A DNA stretch of 64,000 nt, taken from positions 1,364,001 to 1,428,000 of the forward strand of contig CAWGEA010000003.1 of assembly GCA_963821495.1 (NCBI GenBank), written 5' to 3'. Shown in pieces: positions 16,307 to 22,849 of the stretch. Within the stretch, counting starts at the first letter, position 1. Each line of letters begins with the position of its first letter. The position numbers and the translations under genes were made by a program. This stretch comes from AC-32 sp963821495 (GTDB lineage: Bacteria > Actinomycetota > Thermoleophilia > Gaiellales > Gaiellaceae). The notes beneath the pieces were generated by a model that did not search any database, had not been told where the DNA came from, and was given only the letters and a program-made list of their open reading frames with translations.

Positions 16307-17855
16307 GCGAGGGGCAGTCGCGGCGGGACATCGACTCACGGCGGAGGCCGGAGCGCGGGTGCTCGCCGAGGGCGGGAACGCCGTCGACGCCTGCATCGCG
16401 GCCGCGTTCGTCTCCTGGGTCGCCGAAAGCACGCTCACCGGCCCGGGCGCGGGCGGCTTCATGCTCGTCTACCTCGGGCGCGACCACTCGACGCGCGTGC
16501 TCGACCACTTCGTCGCCGTTCCCGGGCTCGGGCTGCGGCGGCCGGGCGCACATCCGATGGACTCGGTCGACGTCGACTTCACACCCGAGTCGTCGCAGGT
16601 CTTCCGGATCGGGCCGGCCTCGTGCGCGGTGCCGGGGGCGGTCGCCGGCCTCGGCGAGGCGCACCGCCGCTTCGGCTCCATGCCCTGGCCCACGCTGCTG
16701 GAGCCCGCGATCGCGCACGCCCGCGAGGGCGTCGTGCTGACCGAGCCGCAGGCGTACCTCCACAAGATCCTCGACCTGATCCTGCGCCACACCGACGAGG
16801 GGCGCGCGATGTACGGCTCGAACGGCGACCGCCTCGTCGCCGGCGACCGGCTCGTGCTCGGCGACCTCGCCCTCACGCTGGAGCAACTCGCCGAGAAGGG
16901 CGCAGACGACCTCTTCACGGGCGAGCTCGCCGAAGCGCTGTCGAAGCACGTGCGCGAGGGCGGCGGCGACATCACGGTGCGCGACCTGCGCGAGTACCGC
17001 GTCATCCAGCGACGGCCGGTGCGCGTGCCCTTCCTCGGCCACGAGTTCCACTCCAACCCGCCGCCGTCCACCGGCGGGGTGCTGATCGGGCTGGGGCTGC
17101 GCCTGCTCGACGGGCTCGGCGTCGCCGGCCCGGCCGGGAGCGCGGAGGCGATGGCGCAGCTCGTCGAGATCATGCGCGAGCAGGAGTCCGCCCGCGGCGG
17201 CCCGTTCGCGCGCGAGCTCTACCGGGGCGGCCTCTCCCGACGGCTCTACGACCCGCGCCAGCTGGCCGCGGCCGTGAGCCGCATCCGCGGCCGGCTGCCC
17301 GAGCTCCAGCGCGGGACGACCCACATCTCGGTCGTGGACGCGCGCGGCAACGCGGCCTCGCTGACCGCATCCACCGGCGCCGGGTCGGGCGTGATCGTCC
17401 CGGGGACGGGGATCCAGCTGAACAACATGCTCGGCGAGTTCGACCTGGCCGCGACCGGCGGCATCCCGCGGCCGGGCGTGCGGTTCACGAGCGGGATGGC
17501 GCCGTCGCTCGTGCTCGCGGGCGACCGGCCGCGCCTGGTCGTCGGCAGCGCGGGGTCGCTGCGCCTTCGCGGCGCGATCCTGCAGATCGTGATCAATACG
17601 GTCGCGCACGGCCTCGGCATCGAGGAGGCGCTCGAGCGCCCGCGCGTGCACCTCGAGGCGACGCACGTGCACGCCGAGGGCGGCAACGACCCCGCGGAGC
17701 TGGACCGCCTCGAGTCGTGGGGCTACGAGCTCCTGCGCTGGCGACGGCGCAACCTCTTCTTCGGCGGCGTCGCCGGGGTCGAGCTGCTGGACGACGGTAC
17801 GCTCGCCGCCGCCGGCGACCCGAGGCGCGGCGGTCACGGCGTCGTCGTCGAGTGA
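16305..17855 (+). CDS. ggt: gamma-glutamyltransferase family protein
   Basis: A 516-residue member of the N-terminal nucleophile hydrolase family. The opening AAGHRLTAEAGARVLAEGGN is the usual N-terminal block. The autocleavage site and nucleophile lie at RGTTHISVVDARGNAASLTA, with the catalytic Thr about residue 337. GTGIQLNNML and the SAGSLRLRGAILQ region form the small subunit. Such enzymes split themselves into two subunits and hydrolyse or transfer the gamma-glutamyl group of glutathione-like substrates. No signal peptide is visible, so this copy would be cytoplasmic; related acylases are an alternative. The stop overlaps the GNAT gene start (GTGA). The two divergent ATGs share bases, so there is no room for a leader. 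Confidence 0.9.
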   Translation: MRGAVAAGHRLTAEAGARVLAEGGNAVDACIAAAFVSWVAESTLTGPGAGGFMLVYLGRDHSTRVLDHFVAVPGLGLRRPGAHPMDSVDVDFTPESSQVFRIGPASCAVPGAVAGLGEAHRRFGSMPWPTLLEPAIAHAREGVVLTEPQAYLHKILDLILRHTDEGRAMYGSNGDRLVAGDRLVLGDLALTLEQLAEKGADDLFTGELAEALSKHVREGGGDITVRDLREYRVIQRRPVRVPFLGHEFHSNPPPSTGGVLIGLGLRLLDGLGVAGPAGSAEAMAQLVEIMREQESARGGPFARELYRGGLSRRLYDPRQLAAAVSRIRGRLPELQRGTTHISVVDARGNAASLTASTGAGSGVIVPGTGIQLNNMLGEFDLAATGGIPRPGVRFTSGMAPSLVLAGDRPRLVVGSAGSLRLRGAILQIVINTVAHGLGIEEALERPRVHLEATHVHAEGGNDPAELDRLESWGYELLRWRRRNLFFGGVAGVELLDDGTLAAAGDPRRGGHGVVVE

Positions 17856-18367
17856 GCCGCTTCCGGATCCGCGAGGCCGAGGTGGGGGACGCGGCCGCCC
17901 TCGTCGAGCTCGCGCGTGAGGTGAGCCGCGAGCCGGAGGGATGGTTGCTCTCGTCCGAGGACTGGCGCCCGCCGGCGGCCGAGCGGCGCTACCTCCGCAG
18001 CGTCCGCCGATCCGCGCATGCCGCCGTCTTCGTCGCGGAGGCGCCGGAAGGCAGTCTCGTCGGCCGCCTTTCGGTCGCGCGCGACCCGCATCCGGCGAGC
18101 TACCACGTCGCCGACCTCGGCCTGATGGTGGCCGCAAGCCACCGCCGCCTCGGCATCGGGCGGGCGTTGCTCGGGCGCACCGTGCAATGGGCGCGTGAGA
18201 ACGGCGTCACGAAGCTGGAGCTGCACGTGTTCCCGGACAACGAGCCCGCGATCGCGCTCTACGAGTCGTTCGGCTTCGTCCGCGAGGGCTACCGCCGCCG
18301 CCACTACCGCCGGCAGGACCAGTACCTGGACGCGGTGCTGATGGCCTTCGACACACTTCCAGGGTGA
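17852..18367 (+). CDS. GNAT family N-acetyltransferase
   Basis: A 171-residue GNAT-fold enzyme starting at GTG 17852 inside the stop of the preceding gene. The acetyl-CoA-binding motif A is LMVAASHRRLGIGRALLG (R-x-x-G-x-G near residues 93-98). The C-terminal LELHVFPDNEPAIALYESFG is the typical motif B, like RimI/RimL-type acetyltransferases. The substrate cannot be predicted. Coupling at both ends (GTGA upstream and GTGA into the DedA gene) places it in one operon with ggt and dedA. Confidence 0.9.
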   Translation: MSRFRIREAEVGDAAALVELAREVSREPEGWLLSSEDWRPPAAERRYLRSVRRSAHAAVFVAEAPEGSLVGRLSVARDPHPASYHVADLGLMVAASHRRLGIGRALLGRTVQWARENGVTKLELHVFPDNEPAIALYESFGFVREGYRRRHYRRQDQYLDAVLMAFDTLPG

Positions 18368-18951
18368 GCGGCCTCGTTCACCACTACGGGCTCCTGGCGC
18401 TCTTCGTGATCGTGATGCTCGAGTCCGGCGGAGTTCCGCTCCCCGGGGAGACGGCGCTGATCGCGGCCGGGGTGTTCGCAAGCCAGGGCCACCTCGACAT
18501 CGCCGCCGTCGTGGCCGTCGCCGCGGCCGCGGCGATCATCGGCGACAACCTCGGCTACTGGGTCGGGCGAACGGGCGGGCGGCGGCTGCTCGAGCGCCAC
18601 CGCCTCGCGAATCGTTGGTTCGGCTCCATGCTGCCCTGGGCGGAGGGGTTCTTCGAACGGCACGGGCCGAAGACGATCTTCATCGGCCGCTTCTTCTCGG
18701 TCCTGCGCGTGACGGCCGCCTGGATGGCCGGCGTCTCGCGGATGCACTGGTGGAGGTTCTTCCTCTGGAACGCGGCCGGCGGCATCTGCTGGGCCGCGCT
18801 CGTCGGGCTCGTGGCCTACTTCCTCGGGCAGGCAGCGGCCGACGCGATCTCGCACTACGGCCTGATCGGAGGTCTCGTGCTCGTAGCGCTCGCGCTGGCC
18901 GCGCTCGTCGGCTTCCACCTCTGGCGCAAGCGGCTGCTGGAGACGCCGTGA
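18364..18951 (+). CDS. DedA family membrane protein
   Basis: A 195-residue integral membrane protein with the DedA/VTT domain hallmarks: ESGGVPLPGETALIAAG near the N terminus, GDNLGYWVGRTGGRRL, and a conserved FIGRFFSVLRVTAAWMAGVSR with its arginines. The family includes undecaprenyl-phosphate and phospholipid flippases or scramblases needed for membrane homeostasis and antibiotic resistance. The start is GTG 18364, overlapping the GNAT stop. The stop overlaps the phosphoesterase start, so the two are translationally coupled. A functional link between a lipid transporter and the next, secreted phosphatase-like protein is plausible but inferred. Confidence 0.92.
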   Translation: MSGLVHHYGLLALFVIVMLESGGVPLPGETALIAAGVFASQGHLDIAAVVAVAAAAAIIGDNLGYWVGRTGGRRLLERHRLANRWFGSMLPWAEGFFERHGPKTIFIGRFFSVLRVTAAWMAGVSRMHWWRFFLWNAAGGICWAALVGLVAYFLGQAAADAISHYGLIGGLVLVALALAALVGFHLWRKRLLETP

Positions 18952-19790
18952 AGCGAGCCGCCCTCGCCGCCGCCGCAGTTGTCGTGCTCTGCGCGTGTGC
19001 GCAAGCGACGCGGCGGCCGGTGCCCGCCTTCCGGCACGTGGTCGTGGTCGTGCTCGAGAACAAGGATCGCGCCGCCGTGCTCGGCAACCCGGCCGCTCCA
19101 GCCTTCAACAGCTTCGCAAAGCGCGGTGCCGTGCTCGCCGGCTACCGGGGCGTGACGCACCCGAGCCTGCCGAACTACCTCGCGCTCGTCTCCGGCTCGA
19201 CCCACGGGATCGCGAACGACTGCACGGACTGTGTCGTGGGCGGGCGCAGCCTCGCGGACACGCTGGAGGCGAAGGGCCTCACCTGGAGGACGTATGCCGA
19301 GGGTCTTCCGCGGGCGGGCTGGACCGGCCCCGCGTACCGGCGATACGCGAAGAAACACGTGCCCTTCCTCTACTTCCGCCGCGTGCTCTCCCGACCCGCG
19401 CGGCTGCGGAGGGTCGTGCCGCTCTCTCGGCTCTCGCCACAGCGGCTGCCCAGTTTCGCCCTCGTCGTTCCCGACCTCTGCCACGACATGCACGACTGCT
19501 CGGTGGCGACGGGCGACGCCTGGCTGCGGCGCTTCCTGCCGCCGTTGCTGAAGCTCGCGGACACGGCCGTCTTCGTCATCTTCGACGAGTCGTACGGCCC
19601 CGACCCGCGCGTGGCCGCGCTCGCGCTCGGCCCGCTCGTGCGGTCCGGGTCGCGCTTCGGGCCCGCGATCTCGCACTACGGCCTGCTGCGGACAATCGAG
19701 GACGGCTTCGGTCTCCCGCGCCTCGGCCGCTCCGCGCGGGCCGGTCCCGTGACCGGGATCTGGAAGCAGGGAACCGCACCGCGGCCTTGA
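18948..19790 (+). CDS. phosphoesterase-family lipoprotein (acid phosphatase/phospholipase C-like)
   Basis: A 280-residue protein beginning at GTG 18948. The hydrophobic N terminus ends in LCAC, a plausible lipobox. The catalytic-core blocks of the phosphoesterase (phospholipase C/acid phosphatase) family follow: HVVVVVLENKDRAAVLG, VTHPSLPNYLALVSGST, VVPDLCHDMHDCS and FVIFDESYGPD, with metal-binding Glu, Asp and His residues in the expected order. It would act outside the membrane on phosphate esters. It is the last member of the coupled ggt-GNAT-dedA run; the HD-GYP gene follows after 13 bases. Confidence 0.85.
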   Translation: MKRAALAAAAVVVLCACAQATRRPVPAFRHVVVVVLENKDRAAVLGNPAAPAFNSFAKRGAVLAGYRGVTHPSLPNYLALVSGSTHGIANDCTDCVVGGRSLADTLEAKGLTWRTYAEGLPRAGWTGPAYRRYAKKHVPFLYFRRVLSRPARLRRVVPLSRLSPQRLPSFALVVPDLCHDMHDCSVATGDAWLRRFLPPLLKLADTAVFVIFDESYGPDPRVAALALGPLVRSGSRFGPAISHYGLLRTIEDGFGLPRLGRSARAGPVTGIWKQGTAPRP

Positions 19791-19803
19791 AGACTGCGCC
19801 CTC

Positions 19804-20376
19804 GTGATGGTGCTGAAGATGCTGACGGGGGCGATCGAAGCGCGAGATCCCTACACGCGCGGGCACTCGGCGCGGGTCACGGAGCTGGCCGAGGCGGTCG
19901 CGCGAGCCCTTGGCTGGAGCGAGGAGCGTCTCGCGTCCCTGCGGCTCGGCGGGCCGCTGCACGACGTCGGCAAGCTCGCCGTCTCCGACGAGGTGCTGCG
20001 CAAGGAAGGCGGCCTCGACGACCACGAGCTCGCCCAGATCCGCGAGCACCCGAAGATCGGCGCCAAGCTCCTGCTGCGGGTGACCGCCCTGCGCGAGGCG
20101 ATCCCCTACGTCCTCTACCACCACGAGCGCTGGGATGGAACCGGCTACCCGTCGGGCAAGGCGGGCGAGGAGATCCCGCTCGAGGCGCGCGTGCTGGCGA
20201 TCGCCGACGCCTTCGACGCGATGACGAGCGACCGGCCGTACCGCCATGCCCTGACACGTGACGAGGCGCTGGCCGAGGTCGACCGCTGTGCCGGCACGCA
20301 GTTCGACCCGCGCATCGCCGCGGTCTTTCTCGAGCTGTTCGCCGAGGCCGAGCTTCCCGCCGCGGCCTCGGCCTAG
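19804..20376 (+). CDS. HD-GYP domain protein, probable cyclic-di-GMP phosphodiesterase
   Basis: A 190-residue stand-alone HD-GYP domain. The metal-binding residues appear in order: RDPYTRGHSARVTEL, GGPLHDVGKLAVSDEVL (the HD pair), REHPKIGAKLL, YHHERWDGTGYPSG (HHE and GYP) and IADAFDAMTSDRPYR. All catalytic positions are present, so hydrolysis of cyclic di-GMP or a related dinucleotide is likely. There is no sensory domain; the start is GTG 19804 (or ATG 19807). It is 13 bases downstream of the phosphoesterase gene on the same strand, so it is probably the last gene of that operon. Confidence 0.93.
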   Translation: MMVLKMLTGAIEARDPYTRGHSARVTELAEAVARALGWSEERLASLRLGGPLHDVGKLAVSDEVLRKEGGLDDHELAQIREHPKIGAKLLLRVTALREAIPYVLYHHERWDGTGYPSGKAGEEIPLEARVLAIADAFDAMTSDRPYRHALTRDEALAEVDRCAGTQFDPRIAAVFLELFAEAELPAAASA

Positions 20377-20380
20377 ATAG

Positions 20381-21448
20381 CTAGATCGTCGACCAGACCT
20401 CGAGCTTCTGCCTCGTTCGGCGGACGACCTCGTCGGTGAACTCGCTCGTGCCGGCGTGGCCGCCGAGGTCGGCGGTGCGCACGCCGTCGGCGACCGCCTC
20501 GAGGCAGGCCTCGCGGACCGCGCGCGACGGGTCTCGCGCGCCCTCCGCGTAGCCGAGCACGGCGGCCGCGGCGAGGATCATCGCCATCGGGTTCGCGACG
20601 TTCTTGCCCTGCAGCGAGGGCGCCGTGCCGTGCGCCGCCTCGGCGAGCACGACGGTCGGCACGTAGTCCTCGCCGAAGCCGACGAGCAGCGACTCCGAGC
20701 CGGCGATCGAGCCGAACAGCGGCAGCACGAGGTCGGAGAGGATGTCCCCGTCCCGGTTCAGCGCCGGGATCACGAGCGGGTCGCCGCTCGAGGCGACGAG
20801 CAGCGCGAAGGTCGCGTCGATCAGCTGTGGCTCGTAGGGGACTTCCGGGTGGCGTTCGGCCGCCGCGTCCATCTCCTCCTTGAGCATCCCCTCGTAGGTC
20901 GGGCTGACGGTGAACTTCGGCCCGCCGAAGACCTTCGCGCCGGTGTCCTCGGCGAGGCGGAAGGCGAACTCGGCGACCGAATGGCAGATGCGTCGTTCGA
21001 TGCGCTCGGTGCGGAAAGCGGCCTCGTCGTCGCCCGAGCCCTCGCGCCACTCCCTCGCGCCGTATGCGTCCCCGACCGCCATCCGTACGACCGAGATCGG
21101 CGCGTGGACGCCGCCGAAGGGCACGACCCCCGGGATGCGCCGGCCGGTACGGACGATCACGCGACCGCCGATCTCCTCGCGCAGGATGCGGTTCGGCGAG
21201 CCGACGTCGCCCGCGCCCTCGGGTGTGATCGTCGCCCCCTTGAGGCCGAGCCCCGCCTCGCGCACCGCCGCCGCGGCCTCGTGCACGACGCCGTTCTGCG
21301 TCGCCCGCCGTGACTCGAGCGAGAGGTCGTGGCGCGGTAGCTCGACCTCCACTCCTGTCACCTCCGGCGCGAGCACGCGCAGCGCCTCCTCGAGCAGTTC
21401 CTGCCCGGTCTCGTCCCCCTCGAGGACGACGATCGTCGTCCCTGCCAT
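20381..21448 (-). CDS. isocitrate/isopropylmalate dehydrogenase family protein, divergent
   Basis: A 355-residue beta-decarboxylating dehydrogenase. LEGDETGQELLEEALRV matches the family N terminus. NRDGDILSDLVLPLFGSIAG carries the metal-binding aspartates, and AAHGTAPSLQGKNVANPMA the cofactor site. The substrate loop is SPNRILREEIGGRVIVRTGR. The canonical IPMDH and IDH loops read differently, so the true substrate (isocitrate, isopropylmalate, tartrate or homoisocitrate type) cannot be assigned. RBS GGAGG precedes the ATG. The stop is 4 bases from that of the HD-GYP gene (convergent). Confidence 0.85.
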   Translation of the reverse strand: MAGTTIVVLEGDETGQELLEEALRVLAPEVTGVEVELPRHDLSLESRRATQNGVVHEAAAAVREAGLGLKGATITPEGAGDVGSPNRILREEIGGRVIVRTGRRIPGVVPFGGVHAPISVVRMAVGDAYGAREWREGSGDDEAAFRTERIERRICHSVAEFAFRLAEDTGAKVFGGPKFTVSPTYEGMLKEEMDAAAERHPEVPYEPQLIDATFALLVASSGDPLVIPALNRDGDILSDLVLPLFGSIAGSESLLVGFGEDYVPTVVLAEAAHGTAPSLQGKNVANPMAMILAAAAVLGYAEGARDPSRAVREACLEAVADGVRTADLGGHAGTSEFTDEVVRRTRQKLEVWSTI

Positions 21449-21497
21449 CTCCCTCCTTGGATTAGGACCGCCCGCCGATGGCTACACCGCAGACTCT

Positions 21498-22511
21498 ATG
21501 GCTCGGCGAGGAGGATGGAGACGGCTCGGTTCGCGGCGGTTCAGGTACGAGGACTCGCGTGGCCGGCCGATCACCGACGCGGCCGCGCTGGAGCGGATCG
21601 AGGCGCTGCGGATCCCGCCGGCGTGGAAGGAGGTCTGGATCTCGCCGCGCGTGGGCGCGAAGCTGCAGGCGACCGGCGTCGACAAGGCGGGGCGACGGCA
21701 GTACCTCTACCACCCGGAATATCGGGCGCGCCAGGAGCAGGCGAAATACGACAAGCTCGTGCGCTTCGCGGAGCGCCTTCCCGAGTTGCGGAAGGCGATG
21801 GACGAGCACCTCGACCGGGAGCCGCTCAGCTTCGAATGGACGGCCGCGGTGGCGGTGCGACTGATCAACGAGGGCTGGTTCCGAGTCGGCGGCGAGCGCT
21901 ACGCGCGGAGTTACAGGACCTTCGGGATCACGACGCTGCGCAAAGGCCACGTGCGCGTGCGCGGCAGCAGGATCACCTTTCGTTTCCGCGCCAAGCACCG
22001 CATCCTCTGCCACACCGCTCTGGTCGACGCCGAGCTGGCGGCCGCGATGAAGGAGCTGCTCGCGCTCCGGGGCGGCCGCAGGCTCTTTCGCTACCGCCGC
22101 GACGACGAGATCTACAACCTCGGCGCGCGGCGCCTGAACGAGTACATCCGGGAGTACATGGGGGAGGAGTTCACCGCGAAGGACTTCCGTACCTGGGGCG
22201 GCACCCTCGTGGCCGCGATCCAGCTCGCCGAGTCGGAGCCAGCCGAGACCGCGACCGAACAGAAGCGCACGGTTGCGGCCGTCATGCGTCGAGTGGGAGA
22301 GCGGCTCGGCAATACGGCGGCCGTTGCGCGCGCCTCGTACGTGAGCCCGGCCGTCGTCGAGCAGTATCTCGACGGCAGAACGATCGACGATTTCCGGCCG
22401 CGACGTTTGCGCGTCGTGGGCGCACGGGATTTGGATCTCGACCCTGAGGAGCAGGCGCTGCTCAGCCTCCTGCGCTCGTGGCGTATTCGCCGCGCGCGAG
22501 AGGCAGCCTGA
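21498..22511 (+). CDS. DNA topoisomerase IB
   Basis: A 337-residue poxvirus-like bacterial topoisomerase IB. The N-terminal part begins RRLGSRRFRYEDSRGRPI and IPPAWKEVWISP. The catalytic domain includes the conserved RIGNE-like WFRVGGERYA, GSRITFRFRAKHR, DFRTWGGTL and the nucleophile region RASYVSPAVVEQYLDG (Tyr about residue 281). The enzyme relaxes supercoils by nicking one strand through a 3'-phosphotyrosine. The start is ATG 21498; an open frame upstream is antisense to the dehydrogenase gene and not coding. The length is typical for the family. Confidence 0.92.
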   Translation: MARRGGWRRLGSRRFRYEDSRGRPITDAAALERIEALRIPPAWKEVWISPRVGAKLQATGVDKAGRRQYLYHPEYRARQEQAKYDKLVRFAERLPELRKAMDEHLDREPLSFEWTAAVAVRLINEGWFRVGGERYARSYRTFGITTLRKGHVRVRGSRITFRFRAKHRILCHTALVDAELAAAMKELLALRGGRRLFRYRRDDEIYNLGARRLNEYIREYMGEEFTAKDFRTWGGTLVAAIQLAESEPAETATEQKRTVAAVMRRVGERLGNTAAVARASYVSPAVVEQYLDGRTIDDFRPRRLRVVGARDLDLDPEEQALLSLLRSWRIRRAREAA

Positions 22512-22571
22512 GATTTCGCTTGCCGGTTTGGTTAAGCTGGTTAAATCCAGACTGCCAACAAGGAGGACAAA

Positions 22572-22772
22572 TTGGCACGCAAGACCGTGCTCGTATGTGA
22601 CAACTGTGGACAGGAAATCGGCGAGGGAAAGGGCGCGACGATGCGCTTGAACTTCGCGGATGCCCGCCGCGGCTCGAAGCAAGCCGATCTCTGCGACAAC
22701 TGTGCAGGCGGAATGCCCGGCCATGCGGCCGCGCGGCGCGGCCGCCGGCCGAAGTCCGCTACGGCGGCCTAG
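22572..22772 (+). CDS. small zinc-ribbon protein
   Basis: A 66-residue protein translated from TTG 22572, with AAGGAGG at the right distance upstream. Two CxxC knuckles (CDNCGQE and CDNCAGG) about 30 residues apart indicate a zinc ribbon. The C terminus is strongly basic (ARRGRRPKSATAA), suggesting nucleic-acid binding. It lies between topoisomerase IB and the AddAB-like genes. The function is unknown; it may be a small DNA-associated protein. Confidence 0.72.
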   Translation: MARKTVLVCDNCGQEIGEGKGATMRLNFADARRGSKQADLCDNCAGGMPGHAAARRGRRPKSATAA

Positions 22773-22777
22773 AACTG

Positions 22778-22807
22778 CGGGGCGGGGAGACCCGCCGCAC
22801 GCTTTTT
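22778..22807 (+). terminator. intrinsic terminator
   Basis: A GC-rich hairpin with stem GGCGGG/CCCGCC around a GAGA loop is followed after a few bases by a run of five T. It lies just after the zinc-ribbon gene and before the AddB-like gene. Confidence 0.6.
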
Positions 22808-22849
22808 CGGCGTCTCGAAACCGTCCCACCCCAGGGCTAGGATGGGCCG

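Noticed and set aside
14502..18137. Minus-strand open frame of over 1,200 codons
   Set aside because: It runs antisense through the gamma-glutamyltransferase and out of frame through the membrane-protein gene; composition is Arg/Ala/Gly-rich with no motifs. It is an artefact of high GC content.
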